From DASSJF01 sp035280345 (GTDB lineage: Bacteria > Sysuimicrobiota > Sysuimicrobiia > Sysuimicrobiales > Segetimicrobiaceae): a stretch of 13,986 nt of DNA. How positions within the stretch are numbered: position 1 is the first letter of the stretch; every line of letters starts with the position of its first letter. Below the pieces are notes generated by a model, which saw only the letters and a list, made by a program, of their open reading frames with translations, did not search any database and had not been told where the DNA came from. Below, one piece after another: positions 7,209 to 13,741 of the stretch. The position numbers and the translations under genes were made by a program. The DNA lies in NCBI GenBank assembly GCA_035280345.1, contig DATEGA010000100.1:1-13986 (forward strand), given 5' to 3'.

Positions 7209-7835
7209 TTAGAGACGCCGGGCCCGGCCCCTGCTCGCCCGCGGGGATCGGACCGGCCGGGACAAGCACGACGATTCCGGATCGACGAAGCGCCACGGCA
7301 GGTCGACGGCGGTGGAGATCCCGATGCGCGGCGTCGCGACGATCCGGCGCGGCTTCGGTCCGCGCGCAAAATACAGCGGTCCGCGGACGAGATCCATCCG
7401 GTTGTGCCCGAGCGTAATGCCCATCGCCTGCGTGAGGCGGCCCGGCCCACCGCCGATGAGACGCGGCTCGCGGGCGCCGCGGCGGCGCGCCATCTCCTCG
7501 ATCCCCTCCACCGGTTCGACCGCGCGCAGCAACACCGCCCCGGCCGTCCCCTCCCTCTCCGTCACAACGTTCAGGCAGGCATGGTTGCCGTAACTGAGGT
7601 ACACATAGGCCGTCGCGGGCCGGCCCCACATCACCTCGCTGCGGGGCGTCCGGCGGTAGGCGTGGCTCGCGGGGTCGCGCGGGCCTCGATACGCCTCCAC
7701 CTCAACCACGCGGCCGCGCAGGCGTCCGCTTGGGGTTTCGTGCACGAGGTAGCAGCCAACCAGGTCACGGGCGACGGCCAAGCTCGGCCGGGCGAAGAAC
7801 GTCCGCGGCAGCCGGCGGAGCGGGGTCTGCCGCAT
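7209..7835 (-). CDS. 3-methyladenine DNA glycosylase, AAG/MPG family
   Basis: A 208-residue monofunctional base-excision glycosylase of the AAG family, which removes alkylated and deaminated purines (3-methyladenine, hypoxanthine, ethenoadenine) and leaves an abasic site. Seen: VVEVEAYRGPRDPASHAY at residues 43-60, with E47 equivalent to the human catalytic Glu125, Y49 and H58 in the positions of the conserved pocket residues, the core segment TAYVYLSYGNHACLNVV at 75-91, VLLRAVEPVEG at 101-111, and the GGGPGRLTQAMGI segment at 128-140. Length is normal for the bacterial form. The ATG follows the polX stop by only two bases (TAG-TG-ATG), so both repair genes should be translated from the same message. 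The C-terminus is Arg/Ser-rich and unconserved. Confidence 0.93.
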   Translation of the reverse strand: MRQTPLRRLPRTFFARPSLAVARDLVGCYLVHETPSGRLRGRVVEVEAYRGPRDPASHAYRRTPRSEVMWGRPATAYVYLSYGNHACLNVVTEREGTAGAVLLRAVEPVEGIEEMARRRGAREPRLIGGGPGRLTQAMGITLGHNRMDLVRGPLYFARGPKPRRIVATPRIGISTAVDLPWRFVDPESSCLSRPVRSPRASRGRARRL

Positions 7836-7837
7836 CA

Positions 7838-9601
7838 CTACCGCGCCAGGAATTCGAGCAGCGTCTCGAGCGGCCACGTGTTGATGACATGGGTCGCGTC
7901 CATCCAGCCGCGCCGCGCGACGCCGACGCCGTAGGGCATAAAGTCGAGCTGCGCCTTCTGGTGGGCGTCGGTATCGATCGCGACCAGGACGCCGCGCTCG
8001 CGGGCCCGCCGGACGTGGACGTCTGGCAGATCCAACCGATCGGGCGAGGCGTTGATCTCGATCGCCGTCCCGGTCCGCCGCGCCGCCTCGAGGACCGCGT
8101 CGATGTCGAGATCGTACGGCGGGCGCTCGCCGATGAGCCGTCCGGTGGGGTGTCCAAGCACGTCCAGGTGCTGGTGCTCGAGCGCGCGGACGATACGCTT
8201 CGTCATTTCGTCCCGAGGCATCCGGAACCGGCTGTGCACGGAGGCCACGACCAGGTCGAGTTGCGCGAGAACATCGTCGGGATAGTCGAGCGACCCGTCC
8301 CCGAGAATGTCGACCTCGACGCCCATCAGCACTCGGATGCCGGCCGCATCCGACAACGCGCGGACGGACGCGGCGTGCGCGAGCAGGTCGTGGGCGGTCA
8401 CGCCCCGCGCGAACTTGAGCGACGGCGAATGGTCGGTGATGCAGCAGTAGGCGTAGCCCCGTGCGGCCGCCGCGCGCGCCATCGTCTCGGCCGTGTCCTT
8501 GCCGTCGCTCCACCGGGTGTGCATGTGGAGGTCGCCGCGGATCTCCTGGAGCGTCACGAGCCGCGGCAGCTCGCCGCGCTGCGCCGCCTCGATCTCGCCC
8601 TGCCCTTCGCGAATCTCTGGCGGGATCCACGGCAGCCCGACAGCGGCGTACACCTCATCCTCGGTCCGTCCGCCGAGACGGCGGCCCGGTGCGACCGGTG
8701 GGCCCTCCGCGCCGGCGTCCGGCGCGGGCGACACATCGTAGACGCCGTATTCGTTGATGCGCAGCCCGCGGCGCACCGCGAGTTCGCGCAGGCGCACGTT
8801 ATGCTCCTTGCTGCCCGTAAAGTACTGCAACGCCGCGCCGTACGAAGGCGGCTCGACCACCCGGACGTCGCACTCAATCTCGACGCGGCCGAGGAGCACG
8901 CTCGCCCGCGTCGGGCCCTTGGCCAAGACCCGGCCGATTTGCGGCAGCGCGGTCACGGCCGCCATGGCCGCGGGCGCGTCGGTCGTCGCCACGACGATGT
9001 CGATGTCCGCGACGGTGTCCCGGAGGCGGCGCAGGCCCCCGGCCACCTCCACGGCCTCGACCCCGGGCATCCGTCGGATGCCCTCGATCACAGCCTCTAG
9101 GAGCGGGCGCACCTCGTAGGCCGGCCGGCGCGTCCCCTGCTGCCGCCGCCGTTCGATGCCCTTGAGGATGTTGGCCTCGGACCGGGCGCCGAGCCGCGGC
9201 AGAGCGCGCACCCGCCCGTCGCGGCAGGCCTGTTCGAGCGCCCCGACGTCGGCGATGCCGAGCTCGCGGTAGAGGACGAGCGTCGTCTTCGCCCCGACTT
9301 CGGGAATCGTCATCAGTTCGGGCAGCCCCGCCGGTAGGTCGCCGCGGAGGGCCTCGTGGTCGGCGATGGCACCCGTGCGCAGAAACTCCTCGATCTTGTC
9401 GGCGAGCCCCGCGCCGATGCCGGGGATCTTGCGCAACTCCCCGCGCGCGGCTACGGCCGCAACGTCCTCGCTCAGCCCTTCGATCGCGCGCGCGCCCTTG
9501 CGGTAGGCGTTGACCCGGAACGACGATTCCTGCTTCAGTTCGAGGAAGTCGGCGATCTCCGACAGCAGGCGGGCTAGTTCGAGATTGCCGGAACTGATCA
9601 G
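7838..9601 (-). CDS. polX: Family X DNA polymerase with C-terminal PHP domain (PolX), probable CTG start
   Basis: A 587-residue bacterial PolX, used in gap filling and DNA end processing in base excision repair. Domains in order: an N-terminal 8-kDa-like/helix-hairpin-helix part (about 6-150; IPGIGAGLADKI at 59-70, IPEVGAKT at 99-106), a Pol-beta-like palm (about 160-330; ADID with D199 and D201, third Asp D245 in ECDVRVV), and a PHP metallo-phosphoesterase domain (about 355-575). The PHP ligand set is visible: DLHMH (H359, H361), TDH (390-391), GVEVD (E429), SVHS (H456), GHPTGR (H484) and DTDAH (H547). The dNTP-binding GS motif of family X reads GG at 188-189. Start: no ATG, GTG or TTG lies near the conserved N-terminus. 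CTG at 9601-9599 overlaps the cvpA stop as CTGA and gives the normal family length. Confidence 0.93.
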   Translation of the reverse strand: MISSGNLELARLLSEIADFLELKQESSFRVNAYRKGARAIEGLSEDVAAVAARGELRKIPGIGAGLADKIEEFLRTGAIADHEALRGDLPAGLPELMTIPEVGAKTTLVLYRELGIADVGALEQACRDGRVRALPRLGARSEANILKGIERRRQQGTRRPAYEVRPLLEAVIEGIRRMPGVEAVEVAGGLRRLRDTVADIDIVVATTDAPAAMAAVTALPQIGRVLAKGPTRASVLLGRVEIECDVRVVEPPSYGAALQYFTGSKEHNVRLRELAVRRGLRINEYGVYDVSPAPDAGAEGPPVAPGRRLGGRTEDEVYAAVGLPWIPPEIREGQGEIEAAQRGELPRLVTLQEIRGDLHMHTRWSDGKDTAETMARAAAARGYAYCCITDHSPSLKFARGVTAHDLLAHAASVRALSDAAGIRVLMGVEVDILGDGSLDYPDDVLAQLDLVVASVHSRFRMPRDEMTKRIVRALEHQHLDVLGHPTGRLIGERPPYDLDIDAVLEAARRTGTAIEINASPDRLDLPDVHVRRARERGVLVAIDTDAHQKAQLDFMPYGVGVARRGWMDATHVINTWPLETLLEFLAR

Positions 9602-10125
9602 AACGTGACGCCGCCCGGGCCCAGCCGCGGGACGTGAACCGGCAGCGCCGGCAGCAACAGGGCCTGCACGCGCTCGCCGCCGCTCAGGAGGTACGGCGCG
9701 ACCTGCGAGCGGCGCGCGTCCGCGGCGACGACACTTCGGAACGGCGCCGCGAACGTCAGCACGAGCAGCGCTGCGACGAGCACGATGCCGCGCGCAATGC
9801 CGAACACCGCGCCGATGAGTCCAGACGCGGGGAAGTTTGCGCGGGCGAAGATCCAGCGGATGAGCAGGCCGAGCGGCAGGTACAAACCGAGCCAGATCAC
9901 AACGAACGCGATAAGTCGTTGCCACGACGGGGTCAGCCCCGGCACCTGCCGGAGGTATTCGGCGCCCTGAGGATAGACGGCCGCCGCCGTCAGATACGTC
10001 GCGACGAGGCTGACGAGATCAACCAGGCCGGCCACGGCCCCGAAGCGTGCCCCGCGGAGAATCGACACCAGGACGATCGCAAGCGTCACCCAATCGATCC
10101 AATTCAGCGCGATCGTGCGGGGCAT
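9598..10125 (-). CDS. cvpA: CvpA family membrane protein
   Basis: A 175-residue inner-membrane protein of the CvpA/colicin V production family. The family's molecular role is not settled; members are linked to colicin V export and envelope stress. Four hydrophobic segments are visible at about residues 8-24, 28-50, 70-93 and 101-127. They include the family-like beginning WIDWVTLAIVLVSILRGARFGAV (positions 9-31 in part) and a Gly/Ala-rich last segment (GLIGAVFGIARGIVLVAAL). The start chosen is ATG 10125, preceded by GGGGAGGG with four bases spacing. A GTG at 10152 in the same frame lacks such a site. It follows pheT by 42 bases and its TGA is shared with the presumed CTG start of polX. The cvpA-polX neighbourhood is the same as in Bacillus. 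Confidence 0.88.
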   Translation of the reverse strand: MPRTIALNWIDWVTLAIVLVSILRGARFGAVAGLVDLVSLVATYLTAAAVYPQGAEYLRQVPGLTPSWQRLIAFVVIWLGLYLPLGLLIRWIFARANFPASGLIGAVFGIARGIVLVAALLVLTFAAPFRSVVAADARRSQVAPYLLSGGERVQALLLPALPVHVPRLGPGGVTF

Positions 10126-10167
10126 CCGGCCCTCCCCGTCAGACTGTCCCACCGGCCGCGACGGAAG

Positions 10168-12381
10168 TCACGTCCGCAACCGGCCGCCCGCTTGATCTTC
10201 AAGGGCTGTTCGAATCTCGGCCATGATTTCCTCCGCCTCGGCCGCGGTCAAAGTGCGGTCCGGTGCGCGGAAGCGCAGACGGTACGCCAGGTTACGGTGG
10301 CCGGCCGGCACCGGCGACCCGGCGTAGACGTCGAACAACTCGACCGTCTCGAGCAGCGGTCCGGCGGTCGAGCGAATGAGCCGCTCGATCTCTGCCGCCG
10401 CGAGCGTCTCGGGCAGAACGACCGCGAGATCCCGGTCGACCTCTGGATACCGCGGCAGCCCCGCGTAAGTCCGGATCGGCCCGGCCGCCTCCAGCAATAG
10501 ATCCAGATCGAGTTCCGCCACGCAGGGGCGGTAGGGCAGTCGCTCGCGGTCGACGAGGTCGGGATGGAGTTCCCCCAGCCGCCCGACCTCACGGCCGGCG
10601 ACCGTCGCGACCGCGACGCGCCCCGGATGCCACCAGGCCGCGCCGTGGAGCAGGTACGAGGTCGACGAACGCACCGCCAGCTCACCGGCCACGCCGAGGT
10701 CTTGGACGAGTGCATCGACGACCGCGCGGAGATGGTAGAAGTCCGCGACCGCGGAGTCGGCCGGCACGTTCCAGCCCCAGCGCCACCGGCCCATAAGCGC
10801 GATACCCGCCGCCCGCCGTTCGTCCGGACGGCCACCCGGCTCGCCGGCCCGCCACACCCGCCCCAGTTCGAAGACGTGGACGTCCTGCTGGCGACGCGAG
10901 GCGTTCGTCGCCAACACCCGGAGCAGTCCCGGCAACACCGAGCGTCGTAGCGCCGCGTGCTCGACCGTGAGCGGGTTGGTCAGCCGGACATCACCGGCCG
11001 CCGCGACGATTGAGCCGGCACCGTTCGGACCGCCGCCGGCCGGGGCCGCCGGCGGTTCCGCGGCCACCAGCGTAAGCGTCATCACCTCGGTCAACCCCGA
11101 TCGAATCAACGCCTCCCGCACCCGCCGCTCGCCGGCCACGGGAACGGACACGCGTCCGGGCGTGGTCGTGCCGCGCGGCATCGTCAGCGGCACGCGATCG
11201 TAGCCGTAGACACGGATCACTTCCTCGATCAGATCTTCCTCGCGGGTCAGATCGGGACGGTTGGTCGGCGGACGGACGGCGAGCGATGCCGCACCGGGTC
11301 GCACGTCGCACCCCAGCGCGCGGAGGATGCGGACCATCTCCCGCCGCGGGACCTCCACGCCGAGCACCGCCGCTGCCCGCCGCGGGCGCAGCCGGATCGC
11401 GGCGCGCGGCAGCGGGCGCGGATAGAGATCGATGACGCCAGGAACCAGGCGGGCGCCGGCCACGTCCGCCAGCAGCAGGTCCGCCCGCCGCTGCGCGAGG
11501 ATCGGACCGTCCGGGTCCGCACCGCGCTCGAAGCGGCTCGAGGCCTCCGTGCGGAGGCCGAGCCGGCGGCTGGTGCGTCCGACGCCCGGAGGAAACCAGT
11601 ACGCCGCCTCCAGCAGAACGGCCGTGGTCTGGGGGCCGATCTCGGTATCCTGCCCGCCGATGACGCCGGCAAGCGCGACCGCGTGCGTCGCGTCGGCCAC
11701 GACCAGCGACTGCTCGTCGACGGTACGCGTGACGCCGTCGAGCGTGACCAGTGTCTCCCCCGGCCGCGCCCGCCGCACGATCAAGCGCCGGCCGCCGACG
11801 CGCGCCAGGTCGAAGGCGTGCATCGGCTGGCCCATCTCAAGCATGACGTAGTTGGTCACGTCGACGACGTTGTTGATCGCACGCACCCCGGCCGCTTCGA
11901 GCCGCCGCTGCATCCACACGGGCGACGGGCCGGCGCGGACGTCATCGAAGACCGTCGCGGTGAACCGCGGGCATCCCTCGGAATCTTCAACCGTGATCGA
12001 AATCCGGGCGCGAACCCCGCCGGCCGGGCGGGGACCGCCCTTCGCCGCCTGGACGGACCGCCCGCGGCCCCGCCGCGATGGTGCGCCGGCGCGAGACGCC
12101 GATCGCGGGGTTCGAACGGCGCGCACACCTCCGGCGCGCTCGAGGCCCTCCGGGAGACGCAGCGCGCGGCCGAAGAGCAGCGCCGCCTCGCGCGCGATGC
12201 CGATGATCGACAGGCAGTCGGGCCGGTTGGACGTAACCTCCACGTCCAGCACGGCGTCGTCCCCCTGCTGCTCCACGGCGTCGACGGGAAACCCGGCCGT
12301 CGCGAGGCGCTCCACCAGGGTCTGCGTGGACACGTCTCCGAGGTCAACGTACGCTTCGAGCCACTCGCGAGGAACGCGCAT
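10168..12381 (-). CDS. pheT: Phenylalanine--tRNA ligase beta subunit, lacking the OB-fold tRNA-binding domain
   Basis: Beta subunit (737 aa) of the cytosolic (alpha-beta)2 PheRS. It edits misacylated tRNA and binds the anticodon region. Seen: the N-terminal helix segment VPREWLEAYVDL (3-14), then directly LDVEVTSNRPDCLSIIGIARE (45-65), the B3/B4 editing region (about 138-300; INNVVDVTNYVMLEMGQPMH at 169-188, RLGLRTEASSRFERG at about 269-283), the B5 domain ending in TREEDLIEEVIRVYGYD, the catalytic-like core, and the C-terminal FDX-ACB domain (about 643-736; YPEVDRDLAVVLPE). The roughly 110-120 residue EMAP/OB-fold tRNA-binding domain normally found between AGFxVxxVE and the VTxNRPDCL motif is missing. 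Residues about 78-122 are an Arg/Gly/Ala-rich insertion not found in typical PheT. ATG 12381 follows the pheS stop by nine bases. Frame is intact, so the domain loss is not an obvious assembly frameshift. Confidence 0.95.
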   Translation of the reverse strand: MRVPREWLEAYVDLGDVSTQTLVERLATAGFPVDAVEQQGDDAVLDVEVTSNRPDCLSIIGIAREAALLFGRALRLPEGLERAGGVRAVRTPRSASRAGAPSRRGRGRSVQAAKGGPRPAGGVRARISITVEDSEGCPRFTATVFDDVRAGPSPVWMQRRLEAAGVRAINNVVDVTNYVMLEMGQPMHAFDLARVGGRRLIVRRARPGETLVTLDGVTRTVDEQSLVVADATHAVALAGVIGGQDTEIGPQTTAVLLEAAYWFPPGVGRTSRRLGLRTEASSRFERGADPDGPILAQRRADLLLADVAGARLVPGVIDLYPRPLPRAAIRLRPRRAAAVLGVEVPRREMVRILRALGCDVRPGAASLAVRPPTNRPDLTREEDLIEEVIRVYGYDRVPLTMPRGTTTPGRVSVPVAGERRVREALIRSGLTEVMTLTLVAAEPPAAPAGGGPNGAGSIVAAAGDVRLTNPLTVEHAALRRSVLPGLLRVLATNASRRQQDVHVFELGRVWRAGEPGGRPDERRAAGIALMGRWRWGWNVPADSAVADFYHLRAVVDALVQDLGVAGELAVRSSTSYLLHGAAWWHPGRVAVATVAGREVGRLGELHPDLVDRERLPYRPCVAELDLDLLLEAAGPIRTYAGLPRYPEVDRDLAVVLPETLAAAEIERLIRSTAGPLLETVELFDVYAGSPVPAGHRNLAYRLRFRAPDRTLTAAEAEEIMAEIRTALEDQAGGRLRT

Positions 12382-12390
12382 CGCGCCGCC

Positions 12391-13416
12391 CTACACCTGC
12401 CGCAAGAATCGCACGTCGCCTTCGTAGAACAAGCGGATGTCGTCGATCCGGTGCTTGAGCATCGCGCAGCGCTCGAGCCCTATCCCGAAGGCGAACGCGG
12501 TGTACCGCTCCGGATCGATGCGCGCCATCTCGAGCACGCGGGGATGAAACATGCCGCACCCGAGGATCTCGAGCCAGCCCGACCGCTTGCACACCGCGCA
12601 CCCGCGCCCTCCGCAGATCACGCAGCCGATGTCCATCCCCGCGCTCGGCTCGGTGAAGGGGAAGTACGACGGCACGAAGCGCACGCGGGTCTCGGCGCCG
12701 AAATACCCGCGCGCGAACTCGTACAGCACGCCCTTGAGATCGGCGAGCCGCACGCCGTCGTCCACCATGAACCCGTCGATCTGTTGGAACATCGGCGAGT
12801 GGCTCGCGTCCACGGGGTCGCGCCGGTAACAGTGCCCCGACGTCACCGCGCGCATCGGCGGCCGCCGCCCGTCCATCACGTGCACGTCGACCACCGTCGT
12901 GTGCGGGCGCAGCAGCCACGTGTTGTCGATGTAGAACGAATCCTGCGCGTCCCGGGCCGGATGGTACGGCGGGATATTGAGACGCTCGAAGTTGTCGTGA
13001 TCGGACTCGATCTCGGGGCCGTCCTCGACATCAAAGCCCATGCCGCGGAAGATTTCGGTGATCTCGCGCGCGGTCCGGGCCAGGACGTGCGCGCGGCCGT
13101 GCGCGAGCGGGCGGCCGGGGAGCGTCACATCGATCCGCTCGGCGGCCGCGAGCGTCGCGCGGGCCGCTTGCCCGAGGACCTCACGGCGGCGGGCCAGCGC
13201 GAGCTCGACGTAATCTTTGAGCTGATTGATCGCCTGGCCGAGCCGCGGGCGCTCCTCCGCCGGTGCGGCGGCGACGTCACGGAACGCGCGCGTGATGCGG
13301 CCGGAGCGGCCGAGGTACCGCACGCGAATCTCCTCGAGCGCGGGTTCCCCGTCCGCGAGCTCGATGTCGCGTGTCGCCTGCGTGCGGATCTCTTCAATCC
13401 ACGCGACGTTCTCCAC
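12391..13416 (-). CDS. pheS: Phenylalanine--tRNA ligase alpha subunit
   Basis: Catalytic subunit (341 aa) of PheRS, a class II synthetase. Seen: an N-terminal coiled coil (about 1-95) with IRVRYLGRSGRITR (30-43), HPARDAQDSFYI (152-163), motif 2 CYRRDPVDASHSPMFQQIDG (196-215), FPFTEPS (252-258), a four-Cys zinc-ribbon-like insert (C265, C268, C273, C276), and motif 3 GIGLERCAMLKHRIDDIRLF (311-330). The start is GTG 13416 with a perfect GGAGG five bases upstream. An in-frame GTG at 13446 lies within the upstream hairpin and is not preferred. Unusual residues: the segment normally RTHTSxxQ reads RPHTTVVD (170-177), and QQID replaces the usual HQ(I/V/M)E. pheT follows after nine bases. A hairpin with a T-rich tail directly precedes the gene (separate entry). 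Confidence 0.95.
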   Translation of the reverse strand: MENVAWIEEIRTQATRDIELADGEPALEEIRVRYLGRSGRITRAFRDVAAAPAEERPRLGQAINQLKDYVELALARRREVLGQAARATLAAAERIDVTLPGRPLAHGRAHVLARTAREITEIFRGMGFDVEDGPEIESDHDNFERLNIPPYHPARDAQDSFYIDNTWLLRPHTTVVDVHVMDGRRPPMRAVTSGHCYRRDPVDASHSPMFQQIDGFMVDDGVRLADLKGVLYEFARGYFGAETRVRFVPSYFPFTEPSAGMDIGCVICGGRGCAVCKRSGWLEILGCGMFHPRVLEMARIDPERYTAFAFGIGLERCAMLKHRIDDIRLFYEGDVRFLRQV

Positions 13417-13430
13417 AATCGCCTCCGCCG

Positions 13431-13471
13431 GAAAACAACAACGCACTTCCGTCCGAGGGACAGGAAGTGCG
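13431..13471 (-). terminator. Intrinsic terminator or attenuator directly upstream of pheS
   Basis: On the minus strand CGCACTTCC (13471-13463) pairs with GGAAGTGCG (13450-13442). It is extended by GTCC/GGAC around a CTC loop with one bulged base, giving a 13-bp stem. It is followed at once by TTGTTGTTTT. This is a textbook Rho-independent terminator. It ends about 5 bases before the pheS ribosome site and starts about 30 bases after the YqzL-like stop. Since pheS has no other visible promoter in between, it probably works as an attenuator or partial terminator. Confidence 0.8.
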
Positions 13472-13500
13472 GCCCCTGCGAGAGCTCAGCGCGCGCGGGA

Positions 13501-13629
13501 TCAGTTCAGGACCGGGAGCACCCAGCGGCTTTCGCCGTCTGTGAGGTCCCGATAAATCAGGTACGCCCAGATCGAGCCGGTCGCCTCAAACAGACGCCAG
13601 AAGCATTCCGGGGTCCACGCGATGTCCAC
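13501..13629 (-). CDS. YqzL-like micro-protein (42 aa) upstream of pheST
   Basis: A 42-residue ORF from GTG 13629 to TGA 13501-13503. The ribosome site GGGGGAGG lies four bases before the GTG. The core, WRLFEATGSIWAYLIYRD at residues 11-28, resembles the W-x-x-F-x-x-T-G-S/N-I-x-x-Y-L-x-x-K/R pattern of the YqzL family of Firmicutes, small proteins of unknown function encoded next to recO and glyQS in Bacillus. It has four Trp, two Phe and two Tyr. Codon use is GC-rich at third positions but less extreme than in neighbours. It lies between its own promoter (13710-13718) and the terminator before pheS. It could be a free-standing YqzL protein, or its aromatic-rich translation could also act as a leader peptide for pheST. 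Family assignment is from memory of the pattern, not a search. Confidence 0.7.
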   Translation of the reverse strand: MDIAWTPECFWRLFEATGSIWAYLIYRDLTDGESRWVLPVLN

Positions 13630-13640
13630 CACGCCTCCCC

Positions 13641-13655
13641 CGTCGCACTGCGACG
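13641..13655 (-). promoter_or_regulatory. Small hairpin abutting the ribosome site of the YqzL-like gene
   Basis: The minus-strand sequence CGTCGCAGTGCGACG forms a perfect 6-bp stem with an AGT loop. Its 3' base is the first base of the GGGGGAGG ribosome site. In the roughly 75-base leader this could set the accessibility of the ribosome site. It may also be chance in GC-rich DNA. Confidence 0.3.
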
Positions 13656-13702
13656 ATTGCGCGGCGAACCCGGGACCCGCCGTCGCGAAATGGATTCAGA
13701 CG

Positions 13703-13741
13703 CGGCCCTAGTATAGCACACGGTCTTCGCGGCCTGATCAA
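13703..13741 (-). promoter_or_regulatory. Extended -10 promoter for the YqzL-like/pheST transcript
   Basis: TGCTATACT on the minus strand (13718-13710) is an extended -10 element with a 5/6 match to TATAAT. TTGATC at 13741-13736 resembles a -35 but the 20-base spacing is too long, so the promoter probably relies on the TGn extension. Expected start of transcription is near 13703, just after the stop of the methyltransferase gene and about 74 bases before the YqzL-like GTG. Confidence 0.6.

Noticed and set aside
7174..7629. N-terminal extension of the acyl-CoA ligase frame
   Set aside because: It lies inside the DNA glycosylase gene in another frame; ATG 7173 has a strong ribosome site and matches the family N-terminus.
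13417..13703. T-box riboswitch in front of pheS, as in many Firmicutes
   Set aside because: I find no T-box consensus (GGTGGNACCGCG-like) and no room for a normal stem I after the YqzL-like ORF; only a simple terminator hairpin is seen.
11683..13716. 677-codon open frame on the plus strand opposite pheS and pheT
   Set aside because: Very long but antisense to two strongly conserved genes; composition is that of a shadow frame and no motif is visible.
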